A DNA stretch of 64,000 nt from Gymnothorax reevesii (GCA_029721435.1 CM056588.1:42782930-42846929); one strand, 5' to 3'. Shown: positions 24,726 through 62,625, numbered from the stretch's first letter. Notes: generated by a model not told the origin, from the letters alone. Made by a program: numbers and translations.

Positions 24726-25256
24726 GCATATAAATATTTTTTTGGAGCCAATTGGAAATGCAGGCTCTTTATTGAACTCTGAATTTCATTCATAAAGTGG
24801 TGTGGGCAGTTTTTCGACCGCGTGGGTATCAGTGATTTTATAACCCTCGCTTTGACAGTGAAACTCACCCGAAGAAGACCCAATCACAGACTTAGAATTT
24901 AGGTTTCTGGAACGTATGGCCAATCATGTTTCGCTAAAGGGCGCAACCAGCATTTTCTTTCGTATTGAAAACTGAATGAATGAGAAAGAGCGATTGCGAT
25001 TGACAAATAAATAGCCCACAGAAAAGAGAGTATATATAGAGAGACAGACGCTTTGTCCAATCAGTATTGGAGGTGGGCTAAACGCTAACCTAAAGAGTAG
25101 GTGGGGGCGTGATCTTAAACCTGGAAAGACTATATTGAGTTGTGTGAGTGTGATGTTACAACCTCGGCTTCTCTAGGGGTCCTCACGTAGTATTGTGTGA
25201 ATTATTTTACTTAATTTAATTTTGGACCCTCACATTACTCCCGAAGATCCGTTGTC
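24726..25256 (+). promoter_or_regulatory. hsd17b12: hsd17b12 proximal promoter and 5' UTR
   Basis: Upstream of the first coding exon are several CCAAT boxes in both orientations: 24748-24752 with its inverse at 24751-24755, 24880-24884, 24920-24924, and 25057-25061 with ATTGG at 25066-25070. TATATATA lies at 25031-25038 and a GGGGGCGTG box near 25105. CCAAT/NF-Y promoters fit a broadly expressed lipid enzyme. The transcription start is inferred to lie around 25080-25180; no transcript data are available. Confidence 0.5.
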
Positions 25257-25271
25257 ATGCAGTCTTTCAAC

Positions 25272-52779
<27,508 letters not shown>

Positions 52780-54165
52780 CAAGCACAAGGAACGGAAGTG
52801 ACCGGGGGAGCGAGAGTGAATGGGGGGGGGATGAGTGGCGAGAGGTGGGGCGAACTTGTAACTCCACCTGCTCCTGTATCTTTGAACACCAAGGACCGGA
52901 GACGGTTATGTTGGAGCTGTCTACTTGAGGTGTGCGTGTTTGTGTGAGCGTGTGATTGCGTGGGGAGAGGGGTTGTTCACTTTTGGGGTGGTTGGGTCGA
53001 TGAAACTGTGACCACACTCGAGTCCTGACCAATCAGAAGACAGAATCTTAAAACCACAAACTGCTACAAAGGTTTTTTTTTGGCTTGAATTTTCTGCTCT
53101 GTTCACTGAGGTCTTACATGTAATTTATCCAGTGGTGAGCTTTTCTAATATCGGGTATTAGGGGGCACAGGGGTGTGTGAAGTGTAATCTGGGGATGCTT
53201 GAGGGTGAGTTCCTTTTTTAAAATGTACTATTATGTGTGTGCTATACTGAGATTATGGTGTTGTGGTCTAGGGCAACAACTACATTTTTCACATTTACAA
53301 GAGTCTCTCAGACACTTGTATACGGCTACTGATTTCTAGGTTTTGAGATTTTTTTTTTTTTTTCCCATTCATCTATTGTACATGTGGGCGCGTGCACAAG
53401 TGCGTATGTAGAATGATGAACGATTTTGGGAGTCGACTGGCAAAAGCACAGCACCGATGTCTGTCTCATGTTCCCGTTTCACCTGCGACACGTCGACAGT
53501 TGTGCTTTGCCTCGAGCTCTTCAGCATTAATGCTGGCAATTTACCATCTTCCTTTTTGTAATTTGAATTCAGTCGTTTAAAGTCACATTCCTCACGTAAT
53601 ACAGAATGGGTTTTGGTCTTATTTAAATGAGTACAGTAGAGATTCTGAAACAGTGCATTGGATCATGTGCGGTTTTTATTTATTGACATGAAATGAATGC
53701 GTTCTTTTGAACATGCATTCAAGCTCTTTGTAAAACTGCGGAGGCGATGAGCTCAACACGCCCTCTCAAACATCTCTTTCCCATTGGACCACTTATTAAA
53801 ATTAAAATCATGGGGAAATCTCTACAAATGCTGCATGAACCTCCAGCAGAAAGCAAAATAAAAGGAAAAACTGGAGTATTTGCATGGCCTTTCCTTTGCA
53901 CCAGATCTGTAAATGAATTTATTTGACCGGTGTCCCAAATCATGCACTCCAGTGGAGGGATGAATTTAGGCCAGCTGCGTACAATGTCATGGATTTTTGA
54001 GAGGCGAGTGTTCCGGAATGTTTGACGGGGAAATGTTCAAACGCCAACTCTGATCTCGGAACGCTTGTGTGTTTTATGTCCTAACAGACTGTAAGGCAAA
54101 CCACCTGTAAGATGAACAGGCACTCTTTATGAATTTGTTAATAAAATGATATTCAGAAAAAAGAC
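52780..54165 (+). other. hsd17b12: hsd17b12 3' UTR
   Basis: Follows the TAA stop and runs to a likely cleavage site. AATAAA occurs at 53857-53862 and 54140-54145. The distal one is followed after about 30 bases by a T/GT-rich stretch (TTTTTGAATTTGTTGTGT), the usual downstream element. The UTR is therefore about 1.1 or 1.4 kb. The open frames in it have no family resemblance. Confidence 0.6.
54140..54145 (+). promoter_or_regulatory. hsd17b12: Polyadenylation signal AATAAA (distal, preferred)
   Basis: AATAAA sits 25-35 bases before a GT/T-rich element starting near 54168, the arrangement expected of a working poly(A) site. An alternative AATAAA at 53857-53862 lacks an obvious GT-rich follow-up. 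Confidence 0.6.
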
Positions 54166-55645
54166 CGATTTTTGAATTTGTTGTGTATCTCACTTGACTT
54201 TTTTGACTCCTTGGAATATCTGCTGTCAGGGTTATCATGTACACGTGGTCAAGATTTGTTACATATCGTACTGTATCTAGCAGGAAGTGTAAAACGCTTT
54301 AACTACATTTCACAAACTGTCGTCAGACATTGTCATGCCAAGTTGGTAGTACTGAAAGTAGAAGCCACTGGAGTTTCAAAGCCTCCGTATAACAAGTCTG
54401 CTGTAAATGTTAAATTCACGGCAGAAGTACAGGAGGGCTTGATTAGTTAAACCACTGCATAAATTTAGCAGATCTCTATTGGGACATCTTTATGCATGTC
54501 AGATTTTGAGGGGGGGGGGGGGGTGAGATCCAGTTAAATGGTTCAGAAGTAGGTCCAAATTCCTCAAAAGGATTGAAAGATGTATACTTGCCTAATTTGC
54601 GTGGCAGAAATTTGGCTATTTTTGGATTGGGACTTTTGATTTAAATGGTGTATTGATATGCTTTGAAGTGCTGTAAGTCAAACTGGTAAGATGATTCCAG
54701 AAAAGCAGGTGGGCTCTGCATTGTTGGGATACATTACTCGTGATGGAAATCAACTATATGAACATCCATATGTTTATAAGAAAACAATCTTTTCAATTAC
54801 AGTGAAGTGTTCGATTTCTGAAACTGATTATTTTTTTCCAGTTTTTTTTTTTTCCCCTCTTCCCCCCCTTAAAGCCATGCTGTCCATTGTCTGGAGTCAT
54901 GGCCAAAGTATTAGTCATGCAGGACTCCTTTCTTATGAAGAAAAACATTTGGCAAATTATCAAGAGAATTGTAACACTCCTCAAATGAACATTATATACA
55001 GATTATTGTTGGTCTTTAGACTCCGTGCAAAAAAATGCTTTAAACCAGTCCCCAACTTTGGCCTGCTGTGTCAAGTTTTAAGCTGAATTCACATTTTCAT
55101 TTCTAGTTCGTCCAACAAAATTTACTTCAATATTTTGGACATTGATATTTTGATGAATAAACATGAACACAGGTAGCACAGAATTGTTTGTCTTCAATTG
55201 CAAACAAACTTAACACAATGGTGACCGATTGTAGTACTGTCACATCAATAGAATTGTTGGAGCTCTGGCAATGTCAATTTTTGGCAGCTTTGGTCATGAT
55301 TTTGAGGTACCGCACCTTTTGAAAACGTGTACTTCTGAACCATGTAGCAAAAGAGTGACTGGTGTAAAAATCATAAAATTCTTGATTTAATATAACACTT
55401 GCAAACCTAAAAATCTATTTGTCTCTTTGAACCTCTTAAATGGACATAACTTTGTGCCCTGACCCCTTGATGTCCATTGTCTTTGTTCCATCCACAGTTC
55501 AGTTGTAGGATTTCAACAAGCAGTTACTTTGTCTTAATAGGTGAATTTCTTGTTTGGAGCAGTTATTCACTCTCAGACCACACATTGACAGAAATATTCA
55601 TGCATGTAGAATAGAAATTTCATACCTGCGATGAGTATTCAATTT
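54166..55645. other. Intergenic DNA, nothing recognised
   Basis: Moderately AT-rich sequence with a G run at 54511-54523 and a T/C run at 54832-54870. No exon, RNA gene or known repeat was identified. Confidence 0.45.
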
Positions 55646-55779
55646 TTTTTAAAGCAGAAATTGAGATTGGCGATAAAGTATTTGATAAATTGCATAAATT
55701 AAAGGCAAATATGGCGGCTGGTCCTGATGGCTCATAAGAACTCTCAGGGAAGTTAGAGAGATCATCTCTTGACTTGGGC

Positions 55780-56225
55780 TGTGTCCGAAAGTTCAAAAAA
55801 TTACATCCTATCCACTAACTTCTCACCACATTTCTTTCTCTTTTGTGGAGAAACTCATAAGGTAAAAGAGAGGTGAAAATGGGAATTCCTTATGGCTTAG
55901 AAAAACAACTGCGCTGCAAAGAGAATACGAACGCTCTTACATGAAACGTGATTGTGTCCCCTGCCCATCATAAACATTTCTTTTCGCAACTGGCTGGATG
56001 AATGGTCAGTGCTTTAAATATTTCTGCTGCACGGAGTTGTGGGATGGGGTCATCTCCTTTCTTTTTGAAAAGGATAGTTCTGTGCACCCTATGATAAAGG
56101 AGGTAAATTTGGAAGCACTGAGACCCCTTTTCTTAACATTTAATGAATTTGAATGCACTTTCCTTGGCTGCCACCTAATTATTTACGGATTTTTCTTTTT
56201 TTTTCTTTTTAGGAGTTAGGATCTT
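55780..56225. mobile_element. Interspersed repeat inserted in the CR1 LINE
   Basis: It begins GGGCTGTGTCCGAAA, a sequence typical of the ends of a fish hAT-like repeat, and separates the AAGPDG and RPVSLT parts of the LINE. The segment 55895-56210 matches 51615-51890. The right end near AGGAGTTAGGA is uncertain. Confidence 0.5.
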
Positions 56226-56662
56226 TCTTGGTCAAAAAAAGAGACAATTTTGACAGAGCCCAGGTCTGTTATTTTTAGGCAGTCTTTAGAAATGTCAAAT
56301 GATTAGAAGCGGGACGACATAAATACCAAATTGCTATGCCAGGAAAATAGAGGTCTGTCAGCTTAACTTGCCTTGTATGTAAAATACTGGAATCAATCAT
56401 TTAGACAAATTGGAATTATTTCTTGAAGGTAATTACATATCAAAGGATCGCCAATATGGTTTTCGTAAGGGTCCGTCATGCCTGACAAACCTTTTGGAAT
56501 TGTTTGTAAGAAGCTACTAAGACTGAGTAGGGCCTAAGATATCATATACTTGGATTTTCAGAAAACATTTGATACAGTACCACAGAGACTTATTTTTAAA
56601 ATAATGACCACTAGAATTATTGTATGGATTTAGAACAGGTCACGGGACAGAACACTAAAGTT

Positions 56663-57819
56663 GGATTTACACTGCAGGTTTTGTTGCCCAGATCGGATTT
56701 TGAGGCTCGTATTCGATTTGTTCAACTGCATGTTTACATCTTGTTTCGAGCATGAAGGATATCTGTTTCATTTAAATTCCATTTCTTTACACCACTCACT
56801 ACCTCGGGGATATACTACGAAGCTGGCTTTGTGATTAAGCCTGACTTCAGCACTTAGTAAACCCAGGAACCTCTTCAAATCTGGAACATGGTCTAAGTAA
56901 AAGGAGGTGCTCTGGGTTTTACTTTAGTTTTAAAGTCAGGGTTAGTCACAAAGCCAGCTTAGTAGTATACCCCCCGGCCATCGTCTTGGGCGATCCCCGA
57001 GTGCATAGTGGAGAAGGCTACCGAAAATAAAAGCAAATGTGCGTGCAGCGCTACAAAACATGCAGGCCTAGCAGTCATAGAAATGATCAAAACATGATGC
57101 AAGCTCGAAACATTTCACTGGGTAACCCATGTCCTGTTAACGCCTTTTACATCTATCACCTGCGTCATCGCAAATGCATAGGCAGACTCTGCCTTAGTCC
57201 AGGCCTGTATTTGGCGCATAGGCGTAGGCAACACACTTTACTTTGTAAACAATGGATGACATTGAGCTTGGCTTAATGTTTATCATACGATGTATGAAAA
57301 ATCCCTGTCCAATCCAGAGGATTCTGAGGAAGAGAAAGAGAAGAAGGACTATAATCACCTCGTATACCCATGCCGCGATCATCGCTTCCTCCATTGTTCA
57401 GAGGAGTGTGTGAATGAGAGAGAGATCAAGGGATTGGTGGGAGCAGGTTGTGCAAAAGTGTGATGATGAGCAGTGGGTGCGAAATTTTAGAATGAGTACA
57501 CAAACATTCCATGTGTTATGTCAGAAACTGTTGCCATTTCTGAAGCACCAAGAACACAATTTTTTCAAAATATCCTATCTGCATGTTGAAATGCATTTAC
57601 ACGAGGGGCACATTGGCACATATCCGATACACACCAGATACATATCTGAACAAAAACCACATTTGAATGAAGCCTGGATCCGATCTGACGAATCCTATCG
57701 AGAGCGGAATCGATGTGTTTTTTTTTTTCCTGTTTACGCAGCCATGTGACAGATTGGATATTGGCCGCATTTGAGCAAAAGATCCAGTTCGTGTCACATT
57801 TAACTGGCAGTGTAAATCC
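56663..57819 (+). mobile_element. PIF/Harbinger transposon, internally deleted
   Basis: The inverted ends GGATTTACACTGCAGGTT and AACTGGCAGTGTAAATCC bound it. At 57414-57570 the plus strand encodes MRERSRDWWEQVV, then NFRMSTQTFHVLCQKLLPFL, the N-terminal part of a Harbinger-type transposase. The catalytic part is absent, and the frame runs straight into the 3' terminal region. It lies inside the CR1 LINE and itself contains a MITE at 56806-56974. Confidence 0.75.
56806..56974. mobile_element. Palindromic MITE nested in the Harbinger element
   Basis: GGGGATATACTACGAAGCTG then GCTTTGTGATTAAGCCTGAC is the inverse of GTCAGGGTTAGTCACAAAGC then CAGCTTAGTAGTATACCCCC. The arms are about 45 bp with a 75-bp centre. 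No coding capacity. Confidence 0.75.
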
Positions 57820-58639
57820 AGCAGTGTGTCGTGGTCAGAGGGATCTTATCCAACTTGGGCATTGAAGGAGTTTAAGTCCCTCTGGGATCGGCTTTGGGAC
57901 CCCTGCCCTTCCTTAACAACACGAATGACCTTGACAGGAACATTGAAACCAAATTAGTTTAATTTGCAGGTAATACTAAATTAAGTGATTCAGAATGATT
58001 TAGAGTTCAGAAGCGGGCAGAAATGTGGCAAATAAAATTTTAAGTAGCCAAATTTAGAGATCTACTTGTCGAAAATAAAAGCATTAGACAGGATTACTTT
58101 TAAAACTGGAGTGTGCTCCACTTGAAAAAGATCTGGGAGTGATCGTTGACTAAACCCCTGTAGGTTCTAGCCATTGTTCTGTAGCAGTTAAAAAGTTCAA
58201 AAGGATGATGGGATATACATATCTTGTACAATACATTCATCAGACCATGCTTCGAGTATTGCGCGCAGATCTGGGGACTGTACTTCACGAAAAACCGAGA
58301 CTTTCGGAAAGGTTCAAAAAAGAGCAGCGACGCTGATTCCCGTTATAGGTGATAAAGTTATGAGGGAGGCTGAAGAGTCTTAATCTCTTTAGTCTTCGTA
58401 AAAGGAGACTTTGGGGAAATCTTTTTGAGGTCTTTAACAATGTTAGCTATGCAGGACTACGTCGGCCAAGTTCTGTTTGCAGACCTTGGGGTCAAAAAAT
58501 GGAATTTAGCTGAGGGTAAATTTAGCACTAATATTAGGAAATATTTTTTCAGTGATCTCAATGGAGAATAGCTTGTCTGGCTTTTTGTAGAGGCTAAAAC
58601 TCTGGGGGAGTTTTAAAGTACCAGCTTGATACAAGTGCA

Positions 58640-59245
58640 CCGCCTATCGGCAAATGTCGTATTGCTGCGCAATACTAGTCCCCTACCGGTGTATGCATAT
58701 TATATTTCCTAAAAAGTAGGTCAAAGTGACCTGAATAGGGTACATGACACACCCTCTCCCCAAGATGCATCCACACACCAACTTTGATGTAGGGCTGGGC
58801 GATATATCGATATTATATTGATATCGTGATTCAAAGTAAAATATCGTCACGGATTTTGACTATCGTAATATCATGATATGAAATAAGTGTTGGCTTTTCT
58901 GGTTTTAAAAGCTGAATTACAGTAATGGGTTGCATTTTTCTGCATTTGCAAGACTGTTGAAGCTGTTGCCTGTACCTGTTTCATCGTTATGTCAACATTA
59001 CTAATAAATGGTTATAGAAAATATTATTGTGTACATATTTTGCAAAAGCACCAACATTTGTTCTGATGATATCGGCAAAATATCTATATCGAGATATTCG
59101 GTCACCGATATCGAGATATTAGATTTTGTCCATATCGCCCAGCCCTACTTTGATGTTCCTTGGTCATACGGTATTGAAGTTATGGAGTGGACACGAATGC
59201 GGACGGACGGACAGACTGACGGACGAAGTGCAATCCTATAGTCCC
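58640..59245. repeat. Common fish interspersed repeat, split by a hAT element
   Basis: The text runs from ACCGCCTATCGG through ACACCCTCTCCCCAAGATGC to the CTTTGATG target. After the insertion it resumes TTCCTTGGTCATACGGTATT, then GTTATGGAG and GGACGGACGGACAGACTGAC. It reads through when the 358-bp insertion is removed. Classification is uncertain. Confidence 0.5.
58790..59147. mobile_element. hAT non-autonomous element with perfect 8-bp TSD
   Basis: Ends are TAGGGCTGGGCGATAT and ATATCGCCCAGCCCTA, exact inverses. The flanks CTTTGATG at 58782-58789 and 59148-59155 are identical. The interior is rich in ATATCG repeats and has no open frame of note. Confidence 0.9.
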
Positions 59246-59265
59246 CTCCGTTTCCGGCTTTATAC

Positions 59266-59979
59266 CAGGGGTTCCCAAACTCTGTCCTGGGGCCTCCCTC
59301 TGTATGCTGGTTTTTGCTCCACCCTGGTTTGCAATCATAGGATTTTAGCAAGCTGTTAATTTGTCTTAATTGAGTGCATTTTTTTTTCAGAGCAGCAATT
59401 TATCCTCTCTTGACAAACAGTATTTTGACAGATATGCATAGAAACAGTGAGGAATAAATTCTGCATCCACATTGCAATATATGAGTAACAACTGCATAAA
59501 AAAGAGAGAAAAAATCTATGTGTTCCTAATTGGTGAAACTGTGGGCATATGGCTACAAAAACTAACAATTTATTAAACGAGCAAATGACAGAGTCAAAAC
59601 CTGTCTTATTTTATGTTTTTGTGATTGAGTGCCAGCAAATTATTTTGAAAGAATTCTTATCACCTGTCTTCAGCAACCATAATTTGGAGGTTACTGATCT
59701 TCTCAGTACCCGATTTGATCTGTTTAAAAGTTTTATTACCTGAAATTGCTTTCCACACTGAAAAAAAAAACTTCAAATGCAAGGGTCTTTTATTTGGTCT
59801 TTTATTCTTCATGGCACAAATGGATGTTTCTATTAAAATTTTGCTGAAAACAGCAAATAACATTTTTAAACAGAAAATGCACCCAATTTGGACAAATGAA
59901 AGTCCTATGATGGCAATTATGGTTGGGACAAAAACCAGTTCACACAGGGAGGCCCCAGGACTGAGTTTGGGAACCCCTG
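59266..59979. mobile_element. hAT non-autonomous element (CAGGGGTTCCCAAACTC family), copy 2
   Basis: The ends CAGGGGTTCCCAAACTCTGT and ACTGAGTTTGGGAACCCCTG are inverted repeats extending about 60 bp inward. The flanks CTTTATAC (59258-59265) and CTTTATGC (59980-59987) form an 8-bp duplication with one mismatch. It is the best-preserved of three family members in the window (others at 10065-11139 and about 60085-60600). It has no transposase. Confidence 0.88.
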
Positions 59980-60084
59980 CTTTATGCAATCTTGTCTTTG
60001 AGTATCTGAAGTGTTTGATTCACCTCAGTGGTAGGAAAATAGGGTGCCAAGTCAGGCTGAATGGCCTGTTATCGTTTCCCAGGT

Positions 60085-60600
60085 TATTATATATTTGAAA
60101 CAAATGCATAAAAAGAGGGCAAAACTTTAACCAATCAAACAAAAAATGAGTAGGTTCCTAATTGGTGAAAACTAATTGACTCATAGTGACAAATACAAAC
60201 CATGCGACCATTAGTTGCGCAAGCAAATGGTTGTCAAACCTGTTTTATGTTATGTAATTAGTATTTTAAAAGAACTTAAAAACACTTTTGTTCAGAAACA
60301 TAACTTTAAGCTTTCTGATTTTTCTTTGTATAATTTGATTTGTTTAAAAAAAAAACAGCAAATGAAATGATGCAACGTAGGGAAAAAAACAGTATGTTCA
60401 AGGGTCTTTCATCCTTTTTGACATGCATGAGTATTTTTTGACAAGATGTGGCTTGGGAGCATTAATAACTGCTCCAAACTGTAAGAATACGAATTAAGAC
60501 TGATGAACAGATTTTCAAAACTCGACGGTTGCAATTGTGGTCGGAACAAAAAACCGGCAAACACAGCAGGCGTCCGGGAACAACGGTGAGAATCCTATGT
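60085..60600. mobile_element. hAT family copy 3, decayed
   Basis: It repeats the landmarks of copy 2 in the same order: ACAAATGCATAAAAAGAG, TTCCTAATTGGTGAAA, TTGCGCAAGCAAATG, AAGGGTCTTTCATCC, GACATGCATGAGTATTTTT and TGCAATTGTGGTCGGAACAA. The left terminus is missing and the right end (GGCGTCCGGGAACAACGGTG) is diverged. It is adjacent to copy 2 in the same orientation. Confidence 0.65.
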
Positions 60601-61161
60601 CCCGAGTACATGCAAACCTCATCTAGGAACCATGATTTCTGCGCAGGGCGGTTGCTCGGACAATATTCAAAGCGCACCCTGTGTCTCGCATCTGCTACAG
60701 CTGCCTGCCAAGCTAGCTAGTTGTTACTGAAGGGGAACCTTAATTGTCAGCGGTGAAGTCGATGTCATTAAAGTATCAACTGAGACTATCTTTTAAGCAA
60801 TTAAGTCGTAACGTCATAATTTCTCCATTCTCGCTGAAATCACACTTCTTGTTTTAAGTGGTAAGACCCTGGGTTTGCAAATGATGTACCAGCTGAACAA
60901 CTTTTTAGCGATCCGCTGTCATCGGTTCTGTCAGTCCGCTGGAAGCTTCGAAATTATGGCCAATTAATTGACGTTTAAGCGCATTATTTACTTGTTGATG
61001 ACGATATTTTGTTGAATTTTCAGTCCTAAAAATTTCAAATTGACATGGTTGAAACAACCAATAAAATGAAGAATACACAATAAAAAAATTCACCATTCAT
61101 ACCTCGGTACTGAGCGCAGGAATCGTTGGCCTATGTTGTATTCATGTTGGAACTGGACTGT

Positions 61162-61335
61162 TAAAGCCGCTTTCACACCGGACGCGAAACAAATTTTGCG
61201 CACGACAGATTACATTCAAAGTCAATGCAAACACGCGTATATTCGCGAAAAGCGTGTATTCGCGTCTTTGCGTTGACTTTGAATGTAATCTGTCGTGCGA
61301 AAAAATAGTTTCGAGTCCGGTGTGAAAGCGGCTTA
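61162..61335. mobile_element. Palindromic MITE immediately upstream of alkbh3
   Basis: Left arm AAAGCCGCTTTCACACCGGA, then GCACGACAGATTACATTCAA, mirrors the right arm TTGAATGTAATCTGTCGTGC, then TCCGGTGTGAAAGCGGCTT. The two arms of about 80 bp pair almost end to end around an AT/CG-rich centre. It is rich in CpG. It ends 200 bp before the alkbh3 start codon, so it may overlap the promoter. Confidence 0.85.
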
Positions 61336-61534
61336 ACTTGGACTTCTCACCGCTCTCGAAGACGATGAAAACTACGAACCGCAACGTTTACGAAATAACT
61401 TTTCCACATCTCAAGCAGACATTTGACATTTAAGTTGGGCTTGCACACTGTAGATGACCTGCATTGGTGTTTCACAGCTGTTTGCCGCAGGTCCGCGCTC
61501 ATGTTGGAGACACAGACCACCGATCCCAAGGGCT
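61336..61534 (+). promoter_or_regulatory. alkbh3: alkbh3 presumed promoter and 5' UTR
   Basis: This 199-bp stretch lies between the MITE and the alkbh3 ATG. It has moderate CpG and no clear TATA box or CCAAT motif. An in-frame ATG at 61454 exists without a stop before the conserved start, but the peptide upstream of MSDKRQR has no family match. The transcription start is unknown. Confidence 0.35.
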
Positions 61535-61613
61535 ATGAGTGACAAGAGGCAACGAACCAGAGTGCAAGGCTCCTGGGCAGCTGGGCGGCCCAAATCGGGA
61601 CTTCGACCAGCGG
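61535..61613 (+). CDS. alkbh3: alkbh3 coding exon 1
   Basis: Encodes MSDKRQRTRVQGSWAAGRPK, then SGLRPA and one base. The donor is GCGG then GTATTC at 61614, phase 1. The basic QGSWA motif is the most recognisable part. The donor is not strong, but it gives the right phase for exon 2. Confidence 0.85.
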
Positions 61614-62327
61614 GTATTCATTCCCACTTCAAGGAGAGCGAGAGGCGACAGTTTTAATGGCTTTATGAGACGTGTCGTTCATATATCACTGCACAAATTG
61701 ATGTTTAAAGAAAGAACGTTAGATAATAGATACTGCTATTTGGAACGCAATAAAATATGTGCTCTGTAAATATCCTAAGTATTCAATGCGTGTAAGACTG
61801 AGAACACAATATTCAGACGACCATTTTCCCGTTTGTGCACCAGGTGGCGCTGAAGGCCTTGTGAGAAGTAGTGCAGCGCCGTCGGCCCACTCCGGTTCGT
61901 GGGGGAATGGGCGTCAGGTGTTTGAATTTAATCAGCCGGCCAAGGTGATTTTACTAGTGCTATGATGGGTTTGGGGGAGTACTTTTGTCGGACACTACAC
62001 ATCATCTCCTGGTGCCCCGACTTCATTCTCACTTCACGAGTTATTTCTCATCATTGTTTCTCCTGTCTCGGTAGCCGCTGCGGGAAGTCCCAGCTGAGAA
62101 GGTCATAGAGTGAGTTTCCTCGCTCCGCTCAATATCTTTTTCACCTCTTTCCTGTCTGTATAAGCATTTGTAAAAGTTCACTTTTTCTGTGATTTCTTTC
62201 TTTCTATCCCTCTCTTTCTCGCTCACTCAATGCCCCTTCCTCTCTTCCTTGCTCCCTCTCTCTTCCTCCTCCTCCTCAGAAAAGCAGGTGAATATGAGAT
62301 CAGCCGAGGCCCCTCAGGTGTCTCCAG
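61535..62327 (+). CDS. alkbh3: Alpha-ketoglutarate-dependent dioxygenase AlkB homolog 3, 5' part (4 exons, partial)
   Basis: Exons 61535-61613, 61844-61944, 62075-62109 and 62280-62327 join in phase to 87 codons plus two bases. The product is a nuclear/cytosolic Fe(II)/2-oxoglutarate dioxygenase that removes 1-methyladenine and 3-methylcytosine from single-stranded DNA and RNA. The start MSDKRQRTRVQGSWAAG aligns with human MEEKRRRARVQGAWAA. Exon 2 ends WGNGRQVFEFNQPAK, like the human REFVFKEPQQ segment, and exons 3-4 give EKVIEKAGEYEISRGPSGVS, like VIDREGVYEISLSPTGVSR. Only the N-terminal region before the beta-helix core is present; the HxD...H iron ligands must lie beyond 64000. The 61535 ATG is preferred to the in-frame 61454 ATG. 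It is downstream of and co-oriented with hsd17b12, as in human. Confidence 0.9.
61844..61944 (+). CDS. alkbh3: alkbh3 coding exon 2
   Basis: Encodes GGAEGLVRSSAAPSAHSGSW, then GNGRQVFEFNQPAK. The acceptor is CCGTTTGTGCACCAG and the donor AAG then GTGATT. It enters in phase 1 and leaves in phase 0. The sequence is poorly conserved, as expected of this linker, except for the FEF segment. Confidence 0.8.
62075..62109 (+). CDS. alkbh3: alkbh3 coding exon 3
   Basis: A 35-base exon encoding PLREVPAEKVI plus two bases of a Glu codon, between the acceptor TGTCTCGGTAG and the donor ATAGA then GTGAGT. It matches the family PEPRVI segment. It would be missed by open-frame length. Confidence 0.85.
62280..62327 (+). 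CDS. alkbh3: alkbh3 coding exon 4
   Basis: In the phase set by exon 3 it reads KAGEYEISRGPSGVS plus AG of an Arg or Ser codon, matching EGVYEISLSPTGVSR of the human protein. The acceptor is CCTCCTCCTCCTCAG and the donor GTAAGT. The alternative frame with an internal ATG (MRSAEAPQVSPG) is a shadow. Confidence 0.9.
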
Positions 62328-62625
62328 GTAAGTGTAAGGATGACCTGAATGCTGTTAATTATTTCCTTAGATGATGGTATAATCCAGGGCAAAATGCTAT
62401 AGCCTGCTTACCTTAGGAATGTAGCGCCTTCTTGCGCTGGGTACCCTATGCCTAGGGGCCTTGATGGGTGTTGTGAAAGCAAAACTGACTGGCATCTGAT
62501 TGTGCCACCTTCTTAGTCTGATAACCTTCAGTATTTCAAGGACTGTAATCCTTAAAACACTCACAAGTCATCACAGGAAAAAGTCAATTTGTATCTCAGC
62601 TTTCTAAATGTAGTGATAGGTTAAA

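Larger units (their letters stand above)
55650..58635 (+). mobile_element. CR1-type LINE, degenerate, with nested insertions
   Basis: Plus-strand frames, repeatedly broken, encode reverse-transcriptase landmarks in order. They are KLKANMAAGPDG (about 55690-55728), RPVSLTCLVCKILES (about 56352-56395), QYGFRKGPSCLTNLLEL (about 56450-56505), YLDFQKTFDTVPQRL (about 56547-56592), LGPLPFLNNTNDL (about 57890-57935) and RKVQKRAATLIPVIGDKVMR (about 58305-58365). The order matches a CR1/L3-type ORF2 from thumb to C-terminus. A repeat (55780-56225) and a Harbinger element (56663-57819) interrupt it. It is inactive. Confidence 0.75.

Noticed and set aside
1..25000. miR-129-2, which lies upstream of HSD17B12 in human
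   Set aside because: I looked by eye for the mature miR-129 sequence on both strands and did not see it. It may lie outside the window.
62295..62374. Frame MRSAEAPQVSPGKCKDD as a gene start
   Set aside because: It is the wrong phase of alkbh3 exon 4. The phase set by exon 3 gives KAGEYEISRGPSGVS, which matches the family.
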